A DNA stretch of 64,000 bases from contig NC_045436.1 in NCBI RefSeq assembly GCF_002776525.5, positions 51,505,313-51,569,312 on the forward strand, in the 5' to 3' direction. The position numbers and the translations under genes were made by a program. Each line of letters opens with the position of its first letter. The stretch's first letter is position 1. The notes beneath the pieces are model-generated. The model was not told the origin of the DNA, did not search any database, and saw nothing but the letters and a program-made list of their open reading frames with translations. This stretch comes from Piliocolobus tephrosceles. Its lineage: Eukaryota > Chordata > Mammalia > Primates > Cercopithecidae. Shown in pieces: positions 46,257-58,792 of the stretch.

Positions 46257-46262
46257 GTTTAC

Positions 46263-48929
46263 TTTTAAAACATATTTTATTTCAAGAACATTTTTCATTT
46301 TGAGACTGACAAAAATGAGAATGATTCCAATTTAGTTTTCATTTTCCCTTGTACAATATAAAATAATAATCTGTGAATACTAAAATTAAAATATTAAAAT
46401 GAGTAAATGGTACAATCTTGTCTTTCCTTGACAAAATTAAGTGAAAGAATAAGATTAGGTACAGACTTGTATCTCTGAAAAGCTAGGTCTTTCTTCAAAT
46501 GTGAAGTTTTATTTAAGTAAAAATTGAATGAGAAGAAAATACTTTTCCTACACATTAATAAAATTTTACTTGGTTCAAATTTGAATACCATTTTCCTAAA
46601 TCACGTATTTTAAAACTTGGATTAAGCAAGATCAATAGTGTATAAAGCACCAGGGGTCTATCTTTGAAGACAATCCTTGGTATGGCAATGAAGAGAGTAG
46701 TGGGTTTTGATCAGCAAGAAATAGATATCCCAAGAGACACATTTTTATTGGCAAATAAAAACCATTTTAAAAATCTATCAATTTTAATGTCCAGAAATAC
46801 TATTTCAGCAGATGAAGGCGTATGGTAATGTGAGAGAAGAAAAAGAAAAAAAGTTGACAAAAAGAAATGAAAGTGACTTCATATACCAAGGCAGAAGAAA
46901 TAGAAACTAACGACAAGAGCCACATGAGTAAAAGGATAATGATAAAAAATTCACAGTTTAAAAAGCATTTTCACATATACATGTAGAGATTGTTCCTTTA
47001 AGCTACCATGTGAAGTAGCAGGATACTTTTATTCTGATTTTATAAGTTGGGGAGTTAGAGCTCCGGCTAGTTCTACTGTTTGATTCCAAATTCTATGAAT
47101 GCAGATTACAGCAAAACCATCCTCTGTTAAGTAGAAATAACCAGTTTACTTGGGATAATAAAGTCACTCTTCTTGTCACTGGAAATATAGCAATGAGTGA
47201 AAATGACAGAAGTCTCTTCTCCTTTGGGGTTTGGAAATGATAGTAAGAGCAGACTTACACCTTCCATCTTCCCAGGAACTGATCAAAATATACACAGAGG
47301 CAAAAACAGTGGAAAATAAAACCATTAGCATTTGAAACAGATATGGGAATGGTACCAAACACATCGATGCAGTGTAGAAAACAAAAACAGAAGTAAAGAA
47401 CTTAACACTCAATTGAGCCTTATATGAATTAATGACTGAACAAAGGAATGGGACAACTGAAAATTGACAGTCTTTGAAGTCATAGGAGAGACAGGGGAGA
47501 ACAGAAGGAAGGGAAAGAAATAGGAATGCAATTTAATAAAGGATATGTGGGAAAGTTAAATAAAGAAAATTATAGAGCTACTGAATCACATAAAAGACAT
47601 ACACACAAGAAAAATGTGAGATATTTGGACACAGCAATATTTTGAAATGAAACATCTCTAAACCTATAACTTGAAAACAATAACAGTCTATGTCATATGG
47701 ACTATATGAAATACAACTCGGTGTTGTATAGGTGGCATTTATCTTTAAATCTGTAACTTCAACATAATGAGAATTGGTAGGGAGAGATGAGCAAAGCAGG
47801 ATAATTCTAATGGGATAATTCTATATAAGTCAAATAATGAGCTATTGGGATTTAATTTGATACAAAGAAAACCACTAAGGCAAGTATTTGTTTTTGTCAC
47901 TTATGTAAATATATATTTTTTAACTGGGATAAAATTATGTCACAAGCAAGGGAGATTTAGCATCAAAGGAAAACTTCGTGTTTTAACATCTAATTTTTAT
48001 TTAGAGATATAGTCCATATGACATAGACTGTTTATGATGAGGCTGAGGTCTGCTAAGTGACTCACAAGAGAAATCCTACTTGGTAATGAGTGTGGGCTAT
48101 ATGTCTATTAAATCAAATTTTTTTTCACACATACATTCTCTTTTGTTCACTTAATGCTTTACTTGGATTTTTAAAATGTCTTCTTCAGTAATTCCTTTCA
48201 ACAATATTGTGGACTTTTCCTTGGGGAAGAAACACATTGTTCAGGTTTCTTTGAAGAGATTTTTCTGGAAATATTGATGTTCTGTGAATGATCTGACTTA
48301 AAAAAAATTTTGTATGTACTTTTAAAGTTTATTTTATTTTTAAAATATCTCATAGAACTTTTGATTCTGTAGCCAAGTATTCTTAGAGATGATAAACGGT
48401 TATTACCATTCATTATACCTTTGTTTGAGAACTACCTGGTCAATTTCCACAGAATTTTGCAGTATTTTTTCTTTATAGATTTTGAGCAGCTTTCCTATTT
48501 CAAGTTGCTTTATTCCTTCTAACAAGGGCCCATATAAAAATGTTTATATTCTCTAAGTGTTCTCAGTAACTGACAAGAAAAGAACCAGGATTACTCTGAC
48601 TTTATGGTGACTTCTAAGGGGAGAGGAACACATTTATACAGTCATGGTTGAAAGTTGATGCTTAATGTGCTCAAGTACAGATACAGGGTTAACACTCGAG
48701 AGAACCCTAGACCTGAAGATAAGCATGGGATGAAGTGCCAGAAAAGGGCAAAGAGCTTGCCAGTGCTCTTATTTTTATTCCAGACACCTGGAAATAAAGA
48801 GGGGTCACATAGATAGCAAGAGCAAGATAATTCCATTACTTTATTTCTTGAAACTTACCAGAAATATGAAAGAATTTCAATGACCCTTAGGAAAGACTAC
48901 TGGTAAACTAGATCTTCTTCTATCACAAG
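46263..48929. other. Unassigned DNA holding a perfect 26-bp inverted repeat
   Basis: No gene is recognised. A weak antisense MIR-like patch lies at about 46985-47110 ('aagctaccatgtgaagtagc', 'attctgattttataagttgg'). 47140-47460 has a faint old-repeat feel, not assigned. Frames at 46394-46591, 47176-47412, 48198-48413 and 48642-48836 have no domains. Confidence 0.45.
47682..48032. repeat. 351-bp segment bounded by perfect 26-bp inverted repeats
   Basis: The arm at 47682-47707 begins AACAGTCTATGTCATATGG. The arm at 48007-48032 is its exact reverse complement over all 26 bases. The identity stops at once on both sides. Each arm is also quasi-palindromic (AGTC-TATG-T-CATA-tg-GACT). The 299 bases between show no open frame. 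A short non-autonomous DNA transposon is possible, but I see no convincing target-site duplication; an inverted repair duplication would also fit. Confidence 0.9.
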
Positions 48930-49100
48930 GCTCTGGTGATCAATAGCACTAAGATCTTTGGCAAGTTAATTTATCTCTGCCTCAGTTTTCTCATTGGCTT
49001 CATGGGGATACCACATTCCTCATCAAGCCCTTGTGAAAATTAAATGAGATAATGTATTGGAAGCACTTAAGACCACTCCTGGTAATCATTTGTACTTGAA
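48930..49100 (+). mobile_element. SINE/MIR
   Basis: Order: 'ttggcaagttaatttatctc', 'tgcctcagttttctcattgg', 'catggggataccacattcct', 'gtgaaaattaaatgagataa' and 'tgtattggaagcacttaaga'. This is the 3' two-thirds of MIR. Confidence 0.85.
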
Positions 49101-50037
49101 AATAATAGTTTTATAATTTAATTCCTCTATTCTTTTTCTTCCACTCTGGATAAAATTCCAACTAGGCTTGATAACATTTGGAGCTGTACATAGACTGCTG
49201 TGTTACGGTATTTATAGAGATTCTTGTTGTAGATAGCACAAACTGACTCTGACTAATGAAGCAGAAAAGGCGTTTATTAACAACAACAACAAAAATGGGT
49301 AACTCATGGAATGCTAGGGTGTCTAAAGAACCAGGCTTAAGATTCAGCTTCCAGGAACATTGCCCAGAACTATGCCACAGAGCTGGCTTGCTGACTAAAC
49401 TGGCACTACTCCCACCCTCCACACCCTCCTGCCAGGAACTCCAATTTACTATCACCCCTACTGGAATCATTTCAGAGCCAGAAATGCAGTTTTGCAACCT
49501 CTGCCATTCAGAAATCCAGCTGCCTCTGCCACTGCCCTCAAGCAAAATGGGTTCTGTGCGATAGATTCTCCTTCCTGTTGCTCAATTTTGAATTGAGGTC
49601 TTGAGTTAGTGATCTCATTCATTGAGCCTGAGCACTAAAGATGAAGAAATCAAGTCTTGTGGATTTTATCTTGGAGAAGCTCAAATCATAAATGCAGAAA
49701 TTCTCCAAAATAAGGATGTTCAAAAGTTGGAGAAACAGAAAATTGTCCATTGTAAATCAGTGCAGGCAGAAATCTTTTTCTGCTTTGCGCAACTGCTGTT
49801 AAAGAAACAGTCATGTTAGTATGCCTTGTTCATAAGTGAAGAGTCTGCTGATTTATGGTGGTTTGTCTCTGATCCAGCTCCAAATGTTTTGACTACTTGA
49901 CTCGCAGTGTATTAGAATACACCCCCTATGCATCAACTAGTAAAATGTTGAAACCTTATGCAAAGGCAGCAACATAGCTGATATTGTTAGCTTCTAAACT
50001 ACAGTTTTGAACATGCTGTGATAACTTTGGCTAACAA

Positions 50038-50071
<34 letters not shown>

Positions 50072-50947
50072 AGAATACTGATTTCATTCAGCATGGAGTA
50101 AAGGAAAATGGCATAAATATAATGGCATGACAAGACTGCTAGTAATAATGAGTTGGCTTTGTTTAAAACCTTTGTTGGAGTCAGCATTATGAAGCCTGGG
50201 AGAAATAAGTCCAGATGACGTGTCCTATCATGGTAAATGCTACAAGTTGCAATGAGGATGCCGGAGAAATGTGCTATTAAAATAAAGAACAAAGGGGGAA
50301 ATAATTGAAATAGTTAAAAAGTCAATCCTTCTGTTATTAGTTAACATAAAACCAATCTACATATAAAAGAATATACATATGGAAAGAATCTATGAAATTA
50401 TGTAGAGAACCATAGTTTTCAAAAGCCCTGAGAAGCAAGCTAAAAATAGCAAGAGAGTAAATTTTTTACCTTTACTTCACAGAAAAAGAGAAATAGCATT
50501 ATTATTTTTTTTTTTCCAGATTTGGCTAGTTCACAGGAAGATATTTTACATTTAAGTTACTTTTTATTTTAATTTGTTTTACTTGAACTTTTACACCTAC
50601 TGTGAATTGCAGGTTAATCTATTTTTAATAATAGTAAATGATAAAGATTTTCAACTGAGGTCAAAGGAACTAAGGTTTAAATGTCAAATGTACTAATACG
50701 ATAGCTTTAAGTAAATAAGATTTCAACTTAAGCAAGACATTATTCCAATTCAATTGTCTGTCATAGCTTTAACATTAACACTAGTCGGTTCACTTTTACT
50801 AAACACTTCCTGTCCCCCTTATTTTAGGAGAAGAAAAAGCTGAGGCTTTAAAACTTGAATCGGTTGACCAAGATGACAAGGTTGGAGTATATTAAAGCAA
50901 GACTTTGAACACAATCTGATCCCAAACCTTACTGCCTAAAACACTAG
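49101..50947. other. Mostly unassigned DNA; possible antisense LTR-like patch
   Basis: 49190-49565 is richer in GC ('gaagcagaaaaggcgtttat', 'gaaccaggcttaagattcag', 'gccacagagctggcttgctg') and could be the reverse of an old LTR. Its overlapping 102-aa and 127-aa frames on opposite strands have no known domains. The rest is AT-rich with a CA microsatellite. Confidence 0.4.
50040..50069. repeat. (CA)n microsatellite
   Basis: About 15 uninterrupted AC/CA units. The minus-strand frame 49999-50292 translates through it. Confidence 0.97.
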
Positions 50948-51215
50948 TAATAATAATAGTTAACAGGAATACAGCAAGTTTTTCTATGTGAGAAGCACTA
51001 TTGTACACACTGTATAAATACTTTGTTCTTTAATCTTCACATTAGAACTATGAGGTAGGAATAAATATTATCTTCATATTACACAGGAGAAAATCGACAC
51101 ACAGAGACACATAATTTGTCCAAGGTCACACAGCTTCACACAACTACTGAGGGACAGACCTGAAGTTTGAAACTGGAAGTCTGACTCAAAGCCTAGGCTG
51201 CTAAATAATCCTCTC
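50948..51215 (-). mobile_element. SINE/MIR, antisense, nearly full length
   Basis: On the plus strand it reads the reverse MIR order: 'aataatagttaacaggaata', 'gtgagaagcactattgtaca', 'ctttaatcttcacattagaa', 'ctatgaggtaggaataaata', 'tccaaggtcacacagcttca', 'gacagacctgaagtttgaaa' and 'ctggaagtctgactcaaagc'. All MIR landmarks are present. Confidence 0.88.
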
Positions 51216-51639
51216 CCTTAAATCTATGTCTGCTTTCTTTTAAAATATTTTATATCCTGACACATTATATGTAAAGGCTGAATGTCAAGCTACACAGTAC
51301 TTTTTTGAAGTTTCTCCTTTTAAATGACAGACATGTGATACGGACTGGTCTTATGCTACTGAACAAGGTGGATAGATCCACACCCACACCAATTTAAAAG
51401 CTTGGGAGAGATGAGAGAATACAGGAGCGAGTGTTAATATAGGAAACTTACAAGATTTATGAGATTCCAATAAGATGGCATGAGTTAATTCAATAAGCCA
51501 GAGTAGGTCCCTTTGATTATATGCTTAAAGTGATAAGTGAATGTTCGGTGCTATCTAGGAACTCATCGGGATGAATTTTAGTGTGACAATGTAGAAAGTC
51601 TGCAGGCATGATGGTAAGAGACAATAATCTAATGGAGAA
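51216..51639. other. Unassigned spacer
   Basis: No clear repeat or gene. Confidence 0.45.
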
Positions 51640-52290
51640 ACTGAAAATAGATTCTCAGTGCCTGAGACGTGATGGTGAGCCTGCTATTACTTGAGGCTGG
51701 AAAAATGTATTGGGAAAAATTCATGTGGGGCTGTGATAAGGGTGGGCAATTATTCTAAAGGAAATGGGATATCATGAAGACATTTTTAATAAAATGGTAA
51801 AGTGTCAAATGTGTGTTTTAGTAAGATTGCCTGACTTGAAGAAGAGAGGATGGATTGTGATGGAGCAAGACTGGAGGCAGATAAATAAAGTCATAAGGCT
51901 ATTCTAAATGCCCAAGCAACACATGTTGGTGACCTAGACCAGGAAGCTTTCAGTGGTGGAGAAGAGAAGGAGACAGATGATGGAAATATTTGGGAGACTA
52001 ACGTCCCTATTTGTGGCCAAGTACACGTAAAGATGACAGAGAAGTAGTTCAGATTAACTCTTAGATTTCTAGACTCAGTGACTGGGATAATGATGGTGCT
52101 ACTTATCAATTCAAAGAACATCACAGTAGAGCAAGAGGATGACAAGGTCATTTTTGGAGTATTGAGTTTGAAGTGCTTACAGAAAAACTAAATGGACATG
52201 TTAATAAGCAATACAGGTTACAAGACAAAAGTTTAAGCTGGGAATGGACATTTTGAAGTCATAAGTTTATTCTAGGTATTAGTAGGGAGA
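51640..52290 (+). mobile_element. Old interspersed repeat, family not assigned
   Basis: Reminiscent of a widespread mammalian repeat: 'ggctattctaaatgcccaag', 'gttggtgacctagaccagga', 'gtggtggagaagagaaggag', 'ttagatttctagactcagtg', 'actgggataatgatggtgct', 'ttttggagtattgagtttga' and 'aactaaatggacatg'. I recognise the pattern as recurrent in mammalian DNA but cannot name it. The minus-strand frame at 51891-52151 lies inside. Confidence 0.4.
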
Positions 52291-54174
52291 ACTTTAAGAG
52301 AAGTTACCTCTCCCGCCTTTTTTTAGAAAGACTTACAAAATCTCAACTTTTAAAAGCGTACAAAAACGTACAGAATTTTAGCCAATTATTATATGCAGAA
52401 TATATGTACAAAGTTATAAATGTTGCAATAGCCTTTTTATAAATGATTTTTATAAAGATGGAGATCCAAATTCATTATTAAAAAATCTATTGCATCCCTC
52501 CCAGGCAAGACAAGTTTTAGTTTTGAAATGCAAAGACAGAAATTCTGAAAAATAAAGGCAACAATTTCCTTAGAGTGAAAGAATGAGTATGCTATCCTTG
52601 TGATGACTTTGCTTGCTTGCAGTAATGAGTGAATGACTTTGAATTATACGAAGGTTAATTAACTGGTCATTCTTGATGAGAGTGTAACTCTGTTGTGGGT
52701 CATTTGTGAGACACAGTAAATGCATGGCAGATTTAACTTGACATTCCTGTTTCAGGCCATCCTTTGTTTTGAATAAAATTCTAAATGCACTTTCTGTTAA
52801 ATTTTGACTGCTGCCATGTGTATGAATTAGCAAAGTCTAAACAGCTGGATGAATGTACAGATTTGATGCATTAAATCTGTTCAAAGGCACAAGCTTCTGG
52901 AGAGATGGTGGTTTAAAATGTCTCTAATGAAAAGATGTCTCTAAGGGGTCCCTGCATAGCAGCCAATGAAAAATTAATTGAGGAAAAAGAAGTTTCAAAA
53001 AAGGTTCCACAGCTCAGCTGATAAAAGAGAGGCCAAAATCATTTAAAATGTCCTAAATGATTTTTGCAAAGAGTAAGAAAGCATAATAGGCTAGAAATTA
53101 GAGATAATACAGTTTCTTGAAATGTATTCTACCCAACACACCACATTTAGTTCTGTAGGCTGTTAACTGCAGAAGTATTCATTGTAAATGCTGCCTCCTG
53201 GAGGTGTGCAATGAATAGTCACCTATTCCTTTTTGATTTTGTGAATAATTCTGCTGCCAGCAAACAATGATTTTTTTCTTTGGCCAAACATTTCACCTTA
53301 ACAAATAAGATACAAAAAAGAAATTTTGTTAACGTAAAGCACTACCGTGAATTATACTGATTAATTTCATAAATATTGAATGCATAGTTTAGTGAGTTAG
53401 AAATTTATGTCTCAATGCATAAATACCTAATATGTAATTCTAAAACTCTAAAACATAATAAGGATATTGCTTTACATTATGTGACATACATTATATACTG
53501 CCTTGAAACTCCTTATGTATTTAGGATTTTTAATTATTCCACTCAACCAATTACAGCTAACTAAAATTATTCTAGAATTGTTGAAAATGTCAATTCAGTT
53601 TAATGTGATAAAATGACATTTGACTGGAATCTATTATAACTGACATTGTGGCTGTTTTGATTTATTTTCAGTGCTGAACACAGATATCATTTATTTTACT
53701 ATTTCTTTTCTCTGGCAATGTAATAAGAGGCTAGTAAGCCAAGGCTTATGAATAAAGCATGTGCTTGTTTCATTAATATTTTCATGATTAGCTGTTTGGG
53801 GACTTATGGATGTGTTGTAGGGAATAGAAATTGAACTAGGATATAGATTTCCTCCAGATAGAGACAGATGCCATATGTTTTTGTAAAAATGAATAACTTA
53901 CATTGATTTTCAAATATTTTATTATAACCATAATAATAAGGAAATACTCAAATTTTCTTGCTTTATTAGCCCGAAGTAAACAAAACAAAATAAAATATGA
54001 TTGCTTCATTTAAAAGTATATCATAATTATGTGGTGGCAAAAAAAATATTCTTTTATGTTAAAAATATTTCTGTGGGTATGTGTATTAGTAAAATGACAG
54101 AAAATAAGTAAATAAAAGAAACTCCCAGTTGGTATATTAATGGTTTGATACATTTTTATATCCTCATGTACATG

Positions 54175-54200
54175 CACACACACACACACACACACACACA
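54175..54200. repeat. (CA)n microsatellite
   Basis: Thirteen CA units, preceded by CATG. Confidence 0.97.
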
Positions 54201-55019
54201 GAGCAAAATCAAAATGATTACCTTGATATTTCCAATACTATTATTCAGTTTGGATTTATGTTGTGATAGTCTGCTGACAGGTAAGAAAGACTGAAGGCAT
54301 ATACAGTTATAACAACAGAAATACCGCACTTCCTGTGTCTCTGATAATTTGTGATTTTGCATTTGGATAATTACATACATGTTTCATTGCACAGGAATAT
54401 TTCTGTTTTATGTTATGTGTATTTTCTGATAAGACTTAAGAGTCATGGAAAAGTGGGTCTTTGAATAAATACGGATTATGATTTAATTTTAAAATAATAT
54501 TCAATATGCCATGTGATAAAGATTAAGCTCCTTGGATTTTGTATCTCTACTTTATCTTTTACCAAATGTTCACTTATCAGTGGTGATACCTAAAATCTAG
54601 TATTCTTTTCTGTGAGATGAAATAGTAATCTTCAGAGATAATACTTTAAACATTTAATGGCTACGAAGACATGAACCAGTTGTAAGAAGATCTGTCAATC
54701 ACATTGGACAAAGCACCTGGGTATCATCCGTGTAACACCTAGTTTACGTGTGAGGTGAGATGAATGTAAGAATTAAAATTAAATAAGACAATATATGTAA
54801 AGAAAAGAGTGCTTAACACATATTGGCTAAGTTAACAAATGTTAGCTGAGTGTTTTATTTCCTTATTTTGCTGACCTCCCAACATTAATTGAACAAACTA
54901 TGTAAGTTAGAGAGCTAAGAATTGAGTCGAGGACTGACAAAATAAATGAGCAATTCTCAAATCTTGTTTAAACTCTGCCAAAGGCAAGGTAAATAATTGC
55001 AAACATGTTTCTGTGTACA

Positions 55020-55050
55020 ATCATGAAATTTATAATGTAAATTTCATGAT
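55020..55050. repeat. Perfect 13-bp-stem hairpin, 5-base loop
   Basis: ATCATGAAATTTA at 55020-55032 is exactly reverse-complemented at 55038-55050 around the loop TAATG. Confidence 0.95.
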
Positions 55051-55849
55051 AAATGGAGGACACCAGGAATCGATAAATTTCTTGCTTAATCATGACCTCT
55101 TCTTGAGCTTATTTGCAGTTCCCTGATTGCCAAAAAAACCCTTGATAAGTTAATGTCTGTGCAGAGAGCACATTTTAATCTTCCTGGAAAATCTTATTAG
55201 AAGACACTGTGATTAGAAATGCATCCTCAGGTTCAAGTTTATTCTTAAACACTAGTGAGTAAATTTCAAAAGCATAGTAAGAAAAATTCAAGGAAAATAG
55301 AAATTCCTCTCAAAAGTAACTGCTTGGGGAGTTTACTATGGCATATTCAAATTAGATATAAATCACAAAGCAATTTGTTGAGGTTTTGCAAAGGGTTACC
55401 AACCAGAATGACATGAGGAATTCTATTTTAAAATTTCCATTACCAGCTGTGAATATCTATCCTACGCAGCAGTTTACAATCTTTAATAGCTTCTTATATC
55501 AAGCTTCTTATATCATTAGTTTCTCAACTTGTAGAGTTTCCTTTCTTTGGTAACAAATTTATCATTGGTGTACATAATGTGAGAACCAAAGGAGTTCCTA
55601 TTAAATTTTCTTGTTGAATCAGCAAAAAAGAGGAAAATATTTTAAGCCTAGAAAGTTGTTATTTTAATATATTGCAACTGCCTGCTCTAAGAGATTGGTG
55701 TTCATAGAGTAATTTTATTTGTACAAAGTCAAATAAAATTAAAATGCAGTGTCTATTAAGCAATTTCTATTTCTAGCATTGTTCAAGATATTCAAGGTAT
55801 GCTATTATATATGTGTGTCAATGATGAGAAATGGGGTGTGATAGAGACT

Positions 55850-56340
55850 TTCTAGGTGTTTATCAGATTATTTACTTGTCTCTCAGGTTCAGAGCCAAAT
55901 TCCTCTTGCAGTAAAATGTGGTCATATGACTAATTTCTGGACAATGGAATACCTGGGCCATAAAAGATTTTATTTTCTCTTTGCAATCTGTTTTACTCAA
56001 TGTGCAATGGAATAAGAGATGTATTACACTTGAAAGCCACATTTTGAAGATGATGGGGCCACTGACAACCTGGGTCCCTGAGTGAAATTTTAGAGCAAAA
56101 TCTCTCTGAAGCAACACAAAAATGTTTGAATGGTCGTTGAAACAATTGACACCTCCACTAGTAATGCATGTGAATTTCTCCTCTTGAGTCTCAACTGAAA
56201 GGAGGCCATCATAATCCCAACTTTCTGTATAAAAACCCTGACTTTGATCTTTTTCTTTCTAGCAGTGTGAGATCACAAGAAGTTCTGCCTAGGTTTTACA
56301 TGTCTCAGCTTCCATTCTTCCTATCTTCTCAGCTTCTCAT
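55850..56340 (+). repeat. Possible old LTR or MER-type repeat
   Basis: 'gtaaaatgtggtcatatgac', 'taatttctggacaatggaat', 'acctgggccataaaag' and 'gacaacctgggtccctgagt' recall a common mammalian repeat with the theme of ATGTGAC-ATTTCTGGCCAATGG and AGCCTGGGTCCCTGAGT. Family and ends are uncertain. The frame at 55872-56117 lies inside. Confidence 0.4.
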
Positions 56341-57813
56341 CATATGAAACTTTAGAATAAGCAAATCTCAAGTAGAAATAAAGCTCAGAATATTGTCTTC
56401 TCTCCATTCTCTGTTGTTGCCCCTTTTGCCGAGGATCATAACCCACAAATCCTGGCTGCTCTGTAGCCCAAATTGTCATAATTCTTTCCCAGTACTGTGT
56501 GACTGCTGAAAGTTCTGCCTAACTTTTTGTTTCTTAGATGCCACTTTCTTTTTAGATTCTTCTTCTGTTGATGCATGGAAAGGAAAATGGAAGGTTCACT
56601 TAAATAAATTTGTCTTTTCTCTAAGATTTCGATCCTCAAATTCTGATACCTTGATTGCTTTGTAATGTCATCTAAAATCTGTATTTTTCATTGTTGGTTT
56701 TCTACTTTGTTTTATTTCTATTTTACTCAATGATTATGGTTGTTTTTGATAGAAGAGTTGGACTGAGACAAGCTGCTTTGTATATCTAGGTGCGGAAGTG
56801 TTTAGGTTTTCTTTCACATATGTGTGGCCCTCTCTTTGTAGACTGACAGTAATTTACTTCAGTACTGATGTTATGAATTGCCCTTATTTACTGTTTCATT
56901 GGTGGCCATTAGATTGCATGCCCTAAACAGAAAGCCATTCCAGGGACCTCAGGGTCATGTTCCTTTTCTGTACTCTGTACTGCTCTTCATCTTCCCCAAT
57001 ATTTCTCATATAGAATTCTCCCAACTTCAGTATTTAAAAAATGGGTCATTTTGAATCATAACAATCTGGAAATACAATGATATATTTGCAATTACTTAGG
57101 CAGCTAAGAAAAGATTCTGATACTCAAAGCTCCTATTTTAGATGAGCCTCTTAACTCTATAGGAGGTAACCTTCTGCCATTTGACTAAAATTTATACTAT
57201 TATTCAGTCTCACAATACCAAGATTATCATATGGCCTTTCACAAAGAAGGATTCTACCTTAAGTTCACATTTTCCATTTGTGTCTCCAGGTTTTGTCTTA
57301 AAAACATTTTCATAATTTTATACAAAACATTTGTATGTTTATGTACATCTACTCATGTGTACTTTCTGGGCCTATTGAGGGTAAAGGAGCATAACATGTT
57401 TGTTTCTATCTTCCTTTCTTTGGTTAAGTAAAACATTAACCATAAGACATGGGCATTTGCAATGAAACTCATGTGAAATAAAAGTAATAAAATGTGCAAA
57501 TTCTGAATTGTTGAAGGGATCTTGAAGAGTTCTGGAGAAAATATATCTATCATTTTGACCTAGATTTGATATTGGCCCTTTTCTTAAGCTTTCCTTGACC
57601 CTACAGCTTGTTTGTGTCTATGTTTTAACATATTTATAAAACACCTTCTACATGTCAAGGATTGTGCTAATAAATGAAGATTAATTACTATTTTAAAATG
57701 TTGACATATGTTTATTAAATGTCTCCAGATGTACAGATTTGACATTTTGAATTCTTTATTATTTTAAGTTGTATGTACACTTCTGCATGTTTTAAGGCAT
57801 ATTGCATGTACAT
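56341..57813. other. Unassigned DNA
   Basis: No recognised repeat or gene. Frames at 56436-56639, 57231-57431 and 57353-57553 show no domain. Confidence 0.5.
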
Positions 57814-58150
57814 ATTGAGCATCCATAATACAATAATCTGAAATCTGAAATGCTCCAAAATCTAAAACTTTTTCAGCACCAACATGAAGTTAAAAGCAGA
57901 AAATTTCATACGTAAGTACTTAGTACAAACTTTGCTTCATGTACAAAATTATTTAAAGTATTGTATAAAATTATCTCAGCTTATGTGTGTAAAGTATATA
58001 TGAAACATAAGCAAATTTTGTTTTTAGACTTTGGTCTCAGCCCCAAGATACCTTATTATGTCTGTGCAAATATTCTAAAATCAAAAAAAAAAAAAAAATC
58101 CGAAATCTGAAACAATTCTGGTCTCAAGAGTTTTGGATAAAGGTTACCTA
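57814..58150 (+). mobile_element. Non-autonomous Tigger-like DNA transposon
   Basis: Landmarks of a TcMar-Tigger-type MER element: 'ttgagcatccataatacaat', 'ctgaaatgctccaaaatcta', 'aaactttttcagcaccaaca', 'acaaactttgcttcatgtac', 'aaaattatttaaagtattgt', 'agactttggtctcagcccca' and 'gtctgtgcaaatattctaaa'. It ends with the partly complementary 'aaatctgaaacaattctggt' and 'ggataaaggttacct'. Both ends appear present, and the A run at 58084-58098 is an internal expansion. I do not assign the exact MER name. Confidence 0.7.
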
Positions 58151-58650
58151 ACTTAACATTCTCATTTTATTTGTTGTTATCCAAAAACGTAGTGACATAA
58201 AACAATAATTTATAATTACCTTTTGTAATCCTGTGTGTTGCCTGATCTAAGCTGGGCAATTCTTTCTTTCAGTCGCTAGTGCTGCTGCAGTCATGTTGAT
58301 GGCTTGACTGGACTGAATGCCCAAGATGGCTCATGTAGATGGCTTTCAGTTGATATTGACTGTTGGTTGGCATTCATCAGGAGCTGTTGACTCTCCAGGA
58401 CTCAGACATGCTTCTCACAGCATGCTGGCTGGGTTCCTAGAGGCAACAACATGTGAGTGTTCCAAGACAGCAGAAGTGGAAGAGAACAGTCTATTAAAAC
58501 CTGAGCCTGGAAAATGTTTCTGAATCAGGGCAGCATGTTCTGTTGGTCAGTGCAGCCCAATAGGCAAAGCCCACCCTGATTCAATGGGAAGGTATACAAA
58601 TGCCATCTATCAAAGGGAGGGCTGTCAAAAAAATTTGTGGCCATTATTAT
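58151..58650 (-). repeat. Old interspersed repeat, family not assigned
   Basis: 'cgtagtgacataaaacaata', 'cctgatctaagctgggcaat', 'cccaagatggctcatgtaga', 'tgttgactctccaggactca', 'cattctgttggtcagtgcag'-like text and 'aaatttgtggccattattat' follow a recurrent mammalian repeat with the theme TAGTGGCTTAAAACAACA ... GGCCAAAGCAAGTCAC ... TTTGTGGCCA. The strand is a guess. The 68-aa frame at 58317-58523 lies inside and is not a gene. Confidence 0.4.
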
Positions 58651-58737
58651 TTCACTATATACATGGATGCTTGTGTGCATTCATAATTACCTAATAAGTT
58701 AAAATTTCAAAGATAGAAAGTAACAGTAGAACATTCC

Positions 58738-58740
58738 TTT

Positions 58741-58784
<44 letters not shown>
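58738..58784. repeat. (TTTC)n microsatellite, probable Alu tail expansion
   Basis: About 11-12 TTTC units directly before the T-rich tail of an inverted Alu. On the Alu strand this is an (AAAG)n tail. Confidence 0.95.
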
Positions 58785-58792
58785 TTCCTTTT

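Larger units (their letters stand above)
52291..55849. other. Unassigned AT-rich DNA, probably single-copy
   Basis: About 3.5 kb without a recognisable repeat, apart from a CA microsatellite at 54175-54200 and a perfect hairpin at 55020-55050. Frames at 52570-52833, 54010-54195 and 54156-54380 have no domains, and the last two run through the CA tract. This is the longest repeat-free stretch of the window and so the best place for conserved non-coding elements. Confidence 0.5.

Noticed and set aside
46050..46298. Frames running through the N gap
   Set aside because: They are artefacts of unknown bases in an Alu.
49162..49564. Two long overlapping frames on opposite strands (127 and 102 aa)
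   Set aside because: Neither has a known domain. The stretch looks like an old LTR in antisense, and open frames on both strands are expected in GC-richer DNA lacking stop-rich A/T runs.
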